From Alphaproteobacteria bacterium (GTDB lineage Bacteria > Pseudomonadota > Alphaproteobacteria > Rhizobiales > Devosiaceae), in assembly GCA_024279575.1 (NCBI GenBank), contig JAJRRJ010000216.1:1-5823 (forward strand): DNA of 5,823 nucleotides. The letters run 5' to 3'. Both the position numbers and the translations under genes were made by a program. Under the pieces are notes generated by a model. The model worked only from the letters and a program-made list of their open reading frames with translations, made no database searches and was not told the DNA's origin. Positions 1 to 5,804 of this stretch are shown here, one piece after another; the stretch's first letter is position 1; every line of letters begins with the position of its first letter.

Positions 1-315
1 AAGACTAAAATACCTGACGGGTCAGTCATTATTGATCTTGTGGGGGGCAGTAAAACCAACCGCTCGCCTGTTGAGCCGGTGATGGAATGCACTTTTTTGA
101 CCAAGCCGCATTTTGAGCAGGATGGGGTAACCATTGCCGCTCTTTGGGGGTGGCCGATGCTTGGCATGATGCGCGAAACCGCAATCATTTATTCAAGCCA
201 GATTGCCGATGTGCTGATCAAGCAGGAAATGCTTGTTGATGGATTGGAAAACCTGCCCCCTGGAATATCGCGTGCGTTGGTGTGCGGCCCTTTTTTTAGT
301 GATCAGAAGAAATAA
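1..315 (+). CDS. C-terminal part of a probable NAD(P)-binding dehydrogenase (alanine dehydrogenase/transhydrogenase-like), 5'-truncated by the window edge
   Basis: The reading frame is open from base 1 and ends at TAA 313-315, giving the last 104 residues of a longer protein. The stretch PDGSVIIDL near the start resembles the beta-strand that closes the NAD-binding Rossmann domain in alanine dehydrogenase and transhydrogenase alpha subunits (typically xxGSVIVDLA). It is followed by an acidic/Pro segment, then DGVTI, a Trp/Gly/Pro loop (LWGWPMLG) and a helix containing ETAIIYSSQIADVL. That order matches the C-terminal helix return of the same fold, where a VxxxNLPG-like loop precedes a helix of small residues. 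The protein ends ALVCGPFFSDQKK. The assignment comes from motif order only and the substrate cannot be inferred. A frame-internal GTG at position 40 could be mistaken for a start, but codons upstream stay open and look coding. The gene ends 152 bp before ubiT, and the operator between them suggests ubiT has its own promoter. Confidence 0.6.
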   Translation, partial: KTKIPDGSVIIDLVGGSKTNRSPVEPVMECTFLTKPHFEQDGVTIAALWGWPMLGMMRETAIIYSSQIADVLIKQEMLVDGLENLPPGISRALVCGPFFSDQKK

Positions 316-419
316 ATTTCTTCCCTGCATTAAGGTGGGTGGGCTGAGGGACGCTGTCAAAATGACGGGATTGTCAATAGCGCGGTGGGAATGTTCAGCG
401 TGGATGAAATTATCTGCGC

Positions 420-433
420 TTGATACATGTCAA
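420..433 (+). promoter_or_regulatory. FNR/FnrL-type operator upstream of ubiT
   Basis: The sequence TTGAT-ACAT-GTCAA fits the Crp/Fnr-family anaerobic consensus TTGAT-N4-ATCAA with one change, and fits the alphaproteobacterial variant ending GTCAA exactly. The dyad extends one further base pair on each side (C419 and G434). Its centre (426.5) lies 41.5 bp before the ubiT ATG and 30 bp before the centre of a -10-like hexamer, which is class II activator geometry. It is the only full-quality site seen in the window. FNR, FnrL and DNR/Anr-type regulators share this motif, so the exact regulator cannot be named. Confidence 0.82.
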
Positions 434-453
434 GAATTCGCAGGTGGCAATAC

Positions 454-459
454 TATAAC
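454..459 (+). promoter_or_regulatory. -10 element of the predicted ubiT promoter
   Basis: TATAAC matches the sigma-70 -10 consensus TATAAT at five of six positions. It begins 20 bp after the end of the FNR-type box, roughly where an FNR-activated class II promoter places its -10. There is no recognisable -35 hexamer, which is normal when an activator occupies that position. The predicted transcription start falls at about 465-468, on or just before the ubiT start codon. Confidence 0.6.
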
Positions 460-467
460 TGCGTGGC

Positions 468-1004
468 ATGACAGAAACACCAATTCGTCCTGCTCGGGAT
501 AATCGTCGTGCGCGTGGTGGATTTAATCTGCCCTTTCCCACTTTTGCACTGAAGCCAATTCTAAAGGGCATTGTGCATAAGATTGCCCGGCAAAATCCCG
601 ATATGTTTAACCGCCTTGGCCCCTATCGGCATTCGATTTTTATAATCGACCCGATAAATTTTCCTTTTGCGCTGGTTTTGCGACCTGACCCGGACGATTT
701 GTTGCTGGAGGCGTCAAACCGTAATGCGTTGCCTGAATATGAAGCCCACATTGCGGGGACGTTTTTGAACCTGCTGCAGCTGGTGGATGCCGATCTGGAT
801 GGGGATGCGTTGTTTTTTTCCCGCGATCTGGAGATCACAGGGAACACCGAGGCGGTGGTTTGTTTACGCAACGCGCTTGATGATGTGGATGGCTCAATTG
901 CGCAAAGTGTAGCTGAAATGTTTGGACCACCGGGGAAATTTGCGCTTTCTACCCTTCGTAAAGCCGGAAACAGGACTCAGCTTAAAACTCGCGAGGAAAA
1001 ATAG
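468..1004 (+). CDS. ubiT: UbiT, SCP2-domain accessory factor of O2-independent ubiquinone biosynthesis
   Basis: This 178-residue soluble protein is close to the length of E. coli UbiT/YhbT (about 174). It has a basic N-terminus (residues 5-16), then FALKPILKGI (26-35) as in the family's first helix, and an SCP2 sterol-carrier-like domain over about 45-150. The clearest family signature is at 113-139: DALFFSRDLEITG followed by NTEAVVCLRNALDD, matching the LFFxRxLxIxGDTE...N..D block of UbiT. In the family, UbiT is thought to bind prenylated ubiquinone intermediates and present them to the hydroxylation machinery under anoxia. It is the first gene of the cluster, and its TAG is immediately followed by the ubiU ATG. 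ATG 468 is the only credible start: no other in-frame ATG occurs before residue 46. It has no Shine-Dalgarno at normal distance, and the predicted transcription start coincides with it, so translation may be leaderless. An FNR-type box controls it. Confidence 0.88.
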   Translation: MTETPIRPARDNRRARGGFNLPFPTFALKPILKGIVHKIARQNPDMFNRLGPYRHSIFIIDPINFPFALVLRPDPDDLLLEASNRNALPEYEAHIAGTFLNLLQLVDADLDGDALFFSRDLEITGNTEAVVCLRNALDDVDGSIAQSVAEMFGPPGKFALSTLRKAGNRTQLKTREEK

Positions 1005-2009
1005 ATGAAATCCAACACGGCGGAACTTATTTGCCCGGCGGGGACCCCGGCAGCTTTGCGTACGGCAGTGGATGCGGGGGCGGATGCGGTTTATTGCGGG
1101 TTTCAAAATGCCACAAATGCGCGCAATTTTCCCGGGCTGAATTTTACCCCTGAAGAGATGGAAAAGTCGGTGGCTTATGCCCATCAAAAGGGGGCAAAGG
1201 TTTTGCTGGCAATCAATACATTTCCGCCAGCGGGTAAATTTGATTTATGGAAACAGGCAGTGGTGGCCGGTGCAAAAATGAATGTGGATGCCTATATTGT
1301 TGCTGATGTGGGCGTTGCTGATTTTGTGGCGAATAACTATCCGGAAAAGCGCTTACACCTTTCTGTTCAGGCGGCAGCCTCCAGCCCCGAGGCCATTCGA
1401 TATTATTGCGAGAGTTTTGGCGTTAAGCGAGTGGTTTTACCCCGTATTCTTACCGTGCCGGAAATTCGAAATATTGCCGGAGAAATTCCGTGTGAAATTG
1501 AAACATTTATCTTTGGCAATCATGGGCTGATGGTGGAGGGGCGTTGTTCCCTGACCAATTATATCACAGGGCTGTCTACCAATATGGACGGGGTGTGTTC
1601 CCCTGCCGCTGAGGTGAAATATGAACGCGATGAGGCAGGTAATATGTCCACAAGACTGGGACCATATTTGATTGATTGCTATTCATGCGATGAAACCGCC
1701 GGCTATCCTACAATTTGCAAGGGGCGTTATAAAGTGGCCCATCGAGATGAGGGGTTTTATGCTTTTGAGGAGCCAATCACTTTGAACCTGTCTCGCATGT
1801 TGCCTGAGCTGATGGAGGCCGGGGTCAATGCATTCAAGATTGAGGGGCGGCAACGTTCAAAGGCCTATGTCCGACGGGTTGTATCAGCTTTTCGCCAGGC
1901 AGTGGATGATGTGCGCGATGGCAATGAGCCTGAATTTGCTGATCTGCTGGCACTGACCGAGGGGCAAAAGCAAACCGAAGGTGCTTTCAAAAGTAAAACC
2001 TGGCGGTAA
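1005..2009 (+). CDS. ubiU: UbiU, U32-family Fe-S protein of O2-independent ubiquinone hydroxylation
   Basis: This 334-residue protein compares with about 331 for E. coli UbiU/YhbU. Family features in order are ELICPAGTPAALRTAVDAGADAVYCG at the N-terminus (residues 7-32), ARNFPGLNF (39-47), HLSVQAAASSP (118-128), VEGRCSLTNY (177-186), GVCSPA (196-201), AGYPTICKGRY (232-242) and the U32 signature with KIEGRQRSKAYV (278-289). In the family, UbiU pairs with UbiV. Each carries a 4Fe-4S cluster, and together they hydroxylate the ubiquinone ring without O2, with prephenate reported as oxygen donor. Cys181, Cys198 and Cys238 align with E. coli cluster ligands C176, C193 and C232. The position matching C169 is Gly174, and an extra Cys225-x-x-Cys228 is present. 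GAGG at 993-996 gives an 8-nt spacing to ATG 1005, and the ubiT stop abuts this start, so coupling is likely. 'Peptidase U32' is a legacy label; no protease role is implied. Confidence 0.93.
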   Translation: MKSNTAELICPAGTPAALRTAVDAGADAVYCGFQNATNARNFPGLNFTPEEMEKSVAYAHQKGAKVLLAINTFPPAGKFDLWKQAVVAGAKMNVDAYIVADVGVADFVANNYPEKRLHLSVQAAASSPEAIRYYCESFGVKRVVLPRILTVPEIRNIAGEIPCEIETFIFGNHGLMVEGRCSLTNYITGLSTNMDGVCSPAAEVKYERDEAGNMSTRLGPYLIDCYSCDETAGYPTICKGRYKVAHRDEGFYAFEEPITLNLSRMLPELMEAGVNAFKIEGRQRSKAYVRRVVSAFRQAVDDVRDGNEPEFADLLALTEGQKQTEGAFKSKTWR

Positions 2010-2039
2010 TTAAATTCTAAAGAGTGCCGCAACCGGAAA

Positions 2040-2044
2040 AAGGA
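2040..2044 (+). promoter_or_regulatory. ribosome binding site that sets the ubiV start
   Basis: AAGGA lies 6 nt before ATG 2051. A GTG at 2024 in the same frame lacks such a site and would add nine residues unlike the family N-terminus. The protein starting MKLTMGPIPFHW is the family-like one, so 2051 is preferred. Confidence 0.7.
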
Positions 2045-2050
2045 ATAGCG

Positions 2051-2956
2051 ATGAAGCTGACCATGGGGCCGATCCCCTTTCACTGGAATAATGAAACGCG
2101 CGTGGATTTTTACGCCCGGCTGGCAGATGAGTCTCCGGTGGATACCATTTATATGGGTGAGGTGATCTGTTCGAAACGGGAGCCGTTTTTTCGACCACTT
2201 CAGGAAGAAGTTGTGGCGCGGCTGGAGCGTGGCGGAAAAACTGTTGTCATGTCCTCACTCACCGAAGTGATGCTCAAGCGGGAGCGCAAGATGATGTCGG
2301 AAATCTGCGATATCAGCGCGCGGGAAATTGAAATCAATAACAGTTCCGGATTGACACAAATCAGCGGAAAAAAGCATCGGATCGGTCCGATGATGAACGT
2401 CTATAATGAAGCAACCATGGGCTATCTGGCGGGACAGGGGGCTACGCATTTTTCTTTACCCGTGGAATTGCCCGCAACATCGACAAGGCTTTTGGCGCAG
2501 GCGGCAGGTGAGCTGGGTGTTGGTGTTGAAGTTCAGGTGTTTGGGCGCGCTTCTGTTGCTATATCTGCACGCTGTTACCATGCGCGCGCTCACAACCGGA
2601 TCAAGGATAATTGCCTTTTTGTTTGTGAGAAAGACCCTGATGGAATGGCGCTTAAAACACTTGATGATAAGGACTTTCTGACCATAAACGGCATTCAGAC
2701 CCTGTCCCATTCCTATGTAAACCTATTGGCTGAAATTGATGATCTGGCGCAAATGGGCGTGACCCATTGCCGTCTTTTGCCCCATTCTCAGGATATGATT
2801 GTAGTTGCCAATGTCTTTCGGGGTGTAATGGATGGCAAACTGGACGTGGAGGAGGGGCAACACCGGCTGAAGGAACTGGATATCCCGGCGCCGTTTTCCA
2901 ATGGCTTCTGGTATGGCAAGGCGGGACACCTCAATATTGATTTGTCGATGACCTGA
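2051..2956 (+). CDS. ubiV: UbiV, U32-family Fe-S partner of UbiU
   Basis: This 301-residue protein compares with about 292 for E. coli UbiV/YhbV. It opens LTMGPIPFHW, with DTIYMGEVICSKR around residues 31-43, the typical UbiV N-terminus. Cys40, Cys175, Cys188 and Cys192 correspond to the four 4Fe-4S ligands known in E. coli UbiV (C39, C180, C193, C197). The internal spacings 175-188 (13) and 188-192 (4) match exactly. Other family blocks are EINNSSG (94-100), the FGRASVAISARCYHARAH region (164-181), the INGIQTLSHSY region (212-222) and FSNGFWYGKAG (282-292). It acts as a heterodimer with UbiU in anaerobic ring hydroxylation of ubiquinone precursors. The gene begins 41 bp after the ubiU stop with no promoter or terminator seen between, so it is read as the third gene of the FNR-controlled operon. 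Its stop codon is 9 bp from the end of the convergent serine hydrolase gene. Confidence 0.92.
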   Translation: MKLTMGPIPFHWNNETRVDFYARLADESPVDTIYMGEVICSKREPFFRPLQEEVVARLERGGKTVVMSSLTEVMLKRERKMMSEICDISAREIEINNSSGLTQISGKKHRIGPMMNVYNEATMGYLAGQGATHFSLPVELPATSTRLLAQAAGELGVGVEVQVFGRASVAISARCYHARAHNRIKDNCLFVCEKDPDGMALKTLDDKDFLTINGIQTLSHSYVNLLAEIDDLAQMGVTHCRLLPHSQDMIVVANVFRGVMDGKLDVEEGQHRLKELDIPAPFSNGFWYGKAGHLNIDLSMT

Positions 2957-2965
2957 CCCTGTTTT

Positions 2966-4105
2966 CTAATCCAAAACAATTTGCAGGCTGGCGTTAAACA
3001 CAGGTTCTTTAAGTTCTGAATTAAAGTCATTGGTCAAAAGAACAAAAATTGTTTGTTCATCGGGCAAATAAATCATGTCGCCCATAAATCCGGCTGTTGA
3101 TCCACTATGTTCCCAGCTGATGCCAAAATCTGTTTCAGTTAGCGATATTCCAAGGCCATAGTTTCCAATCGGATCAAATTTCAGCATCTGGATCAGGGAG
3201 TTTTTGGACAAAAGAGATTTTTCCAAAAACATTGCTGACAGGAATGTCGCCAGATCCTGTGCGTTTGAAATAAGTCCGCCATCGCCAAAACCAAGCGCGT
3301 CGTTGATTTGTGTAATGTCCTCGCCATAATCATAGCCTCGTACCAAAAGCCCGCCAAACCCCACATCACGGGGTTCGATGATTTCCATAAATGTGTTTTG
3401 CATCCCCAGGGGAGTAAAGACCAGACGACGCATTTCTGTCGCCAAAGAGGTACCGCTTATTTGGGCCACAATTAAATCCAGCAAAATGTAATTGGTGTTG
3501 GAATATGCCCAACCGGTGCCGGGAAGAAAATCTGCTTCTTCGCCATAGGCATATGCAAGCAACTCCTCGGCGCTCCATGCGCTGCGATAGGGGTTTTCGT
3601 CCAGATCATCGCCATAGGCCTGACTGTCTGTGTAATTATATATGCCGCTGGTCATGTTCAGCAGTTGCCGAACAGTAATTTGAGAGCTGTTGGTGATTTT
3701 TGTTGTTATTGTTTGGGGCAGATAATTTTTGATTTGTGCATCAAGATCAATTTTTTCCTCTTCGCTTAATTTAAGAATGGTCGCTGCGACAAACATTTTT
3801 GTCATGCTGCCGATGCGAAAAACATCAGTTGGTTGCATAGGGATTTGCAGGGCAGTGTTAGAGGTGCCACTGGCGCCAATCCAGCTTAAAGCGGGTGTTT
3901 GAATTAACAGAACTGCACCTGGACTATCAAAATTGGCGACACATTGATCCAGTAATGTTTGCAGTGTTTTTTCCGTGGAGGCATTGTCTGTGTATATGCA
4001 ATCAAAAGCGTAATTTGCTTTTGCGCTTTGATTTGTTCCAATTAAAAACAGAGCTGAAAACCCAATAAGAAATGAAAAGCTGATGATGTGTTTCCCTGAA
4101 GTCAT
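2966..4105 (-). CDS. Secreted serine hydrolase, class C beta-lactamase/penicillin-binding-protein family
   Basis: This 379-residue protein has a signal peptide: a basic residue at 5, a hydrophobic core at about 7-23, and an AKA cleavage-type site near residue 30, giving a periplasmic or secreted product. The catalytic motifs of the serine beta-lactamase-like fold are all present. They are SxxK as S100-M-T-K103 (in RIGSMTKMF), YxN as Y201-S-N203 (in GWAYSNTNY), and the third motif as H333-S-G335 (in WEHSGSTAG) in place of KTG. Further family blocks are TVRQLLNMTSGI (144-155), PLGMQNTF (232-239) and a conserved GDGGLISNAQDLATF region (274-288). HxG in place of KTG is common in the D-aminopeptidase/esterase/carboxypeptidase members (EstB, DdlB or AmpH-like relatives), so hydrolysis of a D-amino-acid peptide or ester is as likely as drug resistance. 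The substrate is unknown. Cys36 and Cys55 could form a disulphide in the mature N-terminus. GGGA at 4116-4119 (complement) lies about 10 nt before ATG 4105. Codons look somewhat more AT-rich than the ubi genes. Confidence 0.88.
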   Translation of the reverse strand: MTSGKHIISFSFLIGFSALFLIGTNQSAKANYAFDCIYTDNASTEKTLQTLLDQCVANFDSPGAVLLIQTPALSWIGASGTSNTALQIPMQPTDVFRIGSMTKMFVAATILKLSEEEKIDLDAQIKNYLPQTITTKITNSSQITVRQLLNMTSGIYNYTDSQAYGDDLDENPYRSAWSAEELLAYAYGEEADFLPGTGWAYSNTNYILLDLIVAQISGTSLATEMRRLVFTPLGMQNTFMEIIEPRDVGFGGLLVRGYDYGEDITQINDALGFGDGGLISNAQDLATFLSAMFLEKSLLSKNSLIQMLKFDPIGNYGLGISLTETDFGISWEHSGSTAGFMGDMIYLPDEQTIFVLLTNDFNSELKEPVFNASLQIVLD

Positions 4106-4220
4106 GTTTTAGCATTCCCGTTTTTAATGAAACCAAGCAAGGGTACTATTGGCGGGTGATGAGGTGGATAACAACTCCTTCGTTTGAGGGGTTGCCTAAA
4201 TTATTTTGATGTTGGAGTTT

Positions 4221-4244
4221 ATGCAGATTATTCGGGGGCGTTAA
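4221..4244 (+). other. possible seven-codon leader ORF or frameshifted start of the receptor gene
   Basis: ATG 4221 is preceded by GGAG (4214-4217), though only 3 nt away. It opens a short frame encoding MQIIRGR that stops at TAA 4242-4244, two bases before the TTG proposed as start of the receptor gene. One extra G in the run of five at 4234-4238 would instead fuse this ATG in frame with the receptor signal peptide. It may also be chance; the short spacing argues against strong translation. Confidence 0.25.
4234..4238 (+). promoter_or_regulatory. possible ribosome binding site for the receptor gene
   Basis: A run of five G residues can pair with the anti-Shine-Dalgarno CCUCC with one G-U pair and lies 8 nt before TTG 4247. 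Neither TTG 4262 nor ATG 4283 has a comparable site. This is why TTG 4247 was chosen, but the evidence is weak. Confidence 0.35.
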
Positions 4245-4246
4245 AA

Positions 4247-5341
4247 TTGATACATGTAATCTTGAGAAATACTATTGTTGCGATGTTTTTTCTGTTCATT
4301 GCAACAGGTGGAAATGTTTTGGCGCAAACCCCTGATGAGCCATTGCAGATTTCCACTGTTGAGCGGCAGCCTTTTATTTTTTTTCAGGAAGATGGAACGC
4401 TTAGCGGGTTCTCGGTGGACCTTTGGGTTGAAATTGCAAGCCGCAACGGCTGGGCGCTTGAATGGGTCAAACACGACAACTTTCCTGAGATGATTGATAG
4501 TTTGACGTCGGGAAAATCCGATGTTGCGATTGCCAATATTTCCATTACTTCGGAACGGGAAAAGCTGTTAGATTTTTCCCATCCCATCTATGATTCGGGG
4601 TTGCAGATTGTGGTGCCTGATGTTGAGGGGCGCAGCAGTTTGTTGGCGATTATCTGGGCTTCTGGCGCCGTGCAACTGATTGGCGGTGCAATTGTTGTGC
4701 TGCTGATAATTGCCCATGTGCTGTGGTTTTTTGAGCGCAATACGCCCAACAACCGGCACGATTATTTCAGGGATGATTATTTTGGCGGGGTGTGGGATGC
4801 GTTCTGGTGGGCGTTTATCATCATGACCATGGGGGGTTTTGAAAATGAGGTTCCGGCCAGTATCTTCTCGCGGATTCTGGCGATATTCTGGATCGTTGCC
4901 AGCTTGTTTTTTGTCTCCACACTTACGGCGAAAATCACCACATCTTTGACGGTTGAGCAATTGACCAGCGACATAAACTCCGTTTCCGATCTGATTGGAA
5001 AACGGGTTGGCGTGGGCGCAAACAGTGCCATGTCCAAATTTTTGGACGTGACAAATATTCCCTATCGTGCCTATGATGATTTTTTGGCGGCCCTGGCCGC
5101 TGTTGAGGCGGGGGAAATTGATGCAACCATTGGTGATGCGCCGATTGTGCAATATTATGCAGCCCATGCGGGGGCGGGCAAAGTGCAATTGGCGGGGGCT
5201 GTGTTTCAGGCGGACAAATTTGGCATAGCCCTGCCCACGGGATCGGACATGCTGGAACCGGTGAACACCACGCTGCTCGACATCAAAGAAGATGGCACCT
5301 ATGAGCGTTTGCAGGCAAAGTGGTTTGGCAATAGATTGTGA
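4247..5341 (+). CDS. Prokaryotic ionotropic glutamate receptor-like ligand-gated channel (GluR0 type)
   Basis: The protein has 364 residues from TTG 4247. A signal peptide (core about 9-20) cleaves probably after VLA26. Solute-binding lobe S1 is at about 33-124, with FSVDLWVEIA and the SITSEREKLLDFSHPIYDSGL block (R104 corresponds to the carboxylate-binding Arg). Then come a membrane helix at about 141-162 ending LWFFER, a pore helix and filter from about 182 (GVWDAFWWAF) to VP203, a second membrane helix at about 207-226, and STLTAKITTSLTVEQL (224-239), matching the SYTANLAAFLTVE gate region of receptors. S2 covers about 240-360, with D297 in IGDAPIV as likely amino-group ligand. The pore order S1-TM-P-TM-S2 separates it from plain binding proteins. 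The family forms tetramers in the inner membrane with the ligand lobes in the periplasm, opened by amino acids. The filter is atypical: MGGFEN at 195-200 in place of TVGYGD. The start is uncertain: TTG 4184, TTG 4262 (MRNTIV...) and ATG 4283 are alternatives. The ligand is unknown. Confidence 0.85.
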   Translation: MIHVILRNTIVAMFFLFIATGGNVLAQTPDEPLQISTVERQPFIFFQEDGTLSGFSVDLWVEIASRNGWALEWVKHDNFPEMIDSLTSGKSDVAIANISITSEREKLLDFSHPIYDSGLQIVVPDVEGRSSLLAIIWASGAVQLIGGAIVVLLIIAHVLWFFERNTPNNRHDYFRDDYFGGVWDAFWWAFIIMTMGGFENEVPASIFSRILAIFWIVASLFFVSTLTAKITTSLTVEQLTSDINSVSDLIGKRVGVGANSAMSKFLDVTNIPYRAYDDFLAALAAVEAGEIDATIGDAPIVQYYAAHAGAGKVQLAGAVFQADKFGIALPTGSDMLEPVNTTLLDIKEDGTYERLQAKWFGNRL

Positions 5342-5379
5342 GTAAGGGCGAAAATTGATTGTGATTTTTGGCGGAAATT

Positions 5380-5384
5380 GGGAG
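5380..5384 (+). promoter_or_regulatory. ribosome binding site that sets the HlyU-family gene start
   Basis: GGGAG lies 8 nt before ATG 5393, an ideal spacing. It overlaps an in-frame TTG at 5378 that would otherwise extend the protein by five residues, so the ATG is the start. Confidence 0.7.
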
Positions 5385-5392
5385 TATCCATA

Positions 5393-5698
5393 ATGTCATT
5401 TTGGAAGAATTTGTTTGGCGGCGGGGGCAAAAGTGATGAGCAATCAAGCGCGCCAAAAGTGTTGGGGGAGGACACCTATAAGGGGTTTACCATTCGCGCT
5501 ATGGAAATGAAGGCGGGGAGCGAATATCAGCTGTGCGGCGAAATTGAAAAAGAAATTGATGGGGAAAAGCGGGTCAAGCAGTTCATCCGGGCGGATAAGT
5601 TGAGCGGCGTTGAGCAGGTATCAAGTGTTGCCATTGCCAAGGGCAGGCAGATAATTGACGAGCAGGGGGATAAGATTTTTGATGGCGGGGGATGGTAG
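5393..5698 (+). CDS. HlyU-family small protein
   Basis: This 101-residue soluble protein is the usual length for the alphaproteobacterial HlyU-family domain (about 90-100). It begins MSFWKNLFGGGGK, a short amphipathic start and Gly linker seen in many members. The domain follows from about residue 25: EDTYKGFTIRAMEMKAGSEYQLCG, then GEIEKEIDGEKRVKQFIRAD and finally AKGRQIIDEQGDKIFD (81-96). These are the characteristic YxGFxIxA, F-RAD and IDExGDxxF blocks. The family is named after Vibrio HlyU, but these proteins lack the winged-helix regulator fold of that protein, and their role in alphaproteobacteria is not established, so no regulatory function should be assumed. The gene begins 51 bp after the receptor stop on the same strand with no clear terminator between, so read-through co-transcription is possible. 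Only one cysteine is present and there is no signal peptide. Confidence 0.82.
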   Translation: MSFWKNLFGGGGKSDEQSSAPKVLGEDTYKGFTIRAMEMKAGSEYQLCGEIEKEIDGEKRVKQFIRADKLSGVEQVSSVAIAKGRQIIDEQGDKIFDGGGW

Positions 5699-5719
5699 TT
5701 GGGAAATGTGATTTTAGCT

Positions 5720-5781
5720 GTCGTTGCGAGAAGCCATTCTGCCGGCGTGAGGCATTAAAATTTAGCTATTAGGCAACCCAG
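5720..5781 (+). repeat. degenerate intergenic repeat of the TCRTTGCGAG...GGCAATCCAG type
   Basis: GTCGTTGCGAGAAGCC at 5720-5735 closely resembles the left arm of dispersed palindromic repeats found between genes in many proteobacteria. GGCGTGAGGCA at 5744-5754 and AGGCAACCCAG at 5771-5781 resemble the right arm, which usually reads GAGGCAATCCAG. The middle is disordered, as if degenerate or interrupted. The call is from memory of the repeat class, and only this stretch is available to judge it. Confidence 0.4.
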
Positions 5782-5804
5782 ATTTTTGATCAGCATTAAG
5801 CAAA

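Noticed and set aside
355..377. Two extra TGTCAA half-sites upstream of the FNR box (355-360 and 372-377)
   Set aside because: Neither has a matching TTGA half at the right 4-nt spacing, and six-base words recur by chance. Not called as operators.
233..502. 89-codon + strand open frame bridging the dehydrogenase tail and ubiT
   Set aside because: It overlaps both better-supported frames and the promoter, and its translation has no family resemblance.
894..1187. Minus-strand open frame across the ubiT-ubiU junction
   Set aside because: It lies opposite two well-supported genes, its translation is basic and low in recognisable motifs, and it has no ribosome site of note.
4189..4199. 11-base match (as reverse complement) between GGGTTGCCTAA here and TTAGGCAACCC at 5769-5779
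   Set aside because: A single short match in AT/GC-mixed DNA 1.6 kb apart; no flanking similarity to support a repeat.
4568..5188. Long open frame of 206 codons on the minus strand opposite the receptor gene
   Set aside because: Its product is rich in His, Asn, Arg and Pro with no domain logic, and the opposite strand encodes a clear receptor-like channel with recognisable motifs. It is an antisense shadow.
5351..5372. Possible hairpin AAAAT...ATTTT between the receptor and HlyU-family genes
   Set aside because: The stem is about five AT pairs with mismatches and no following T run; too weak to call a terminator.
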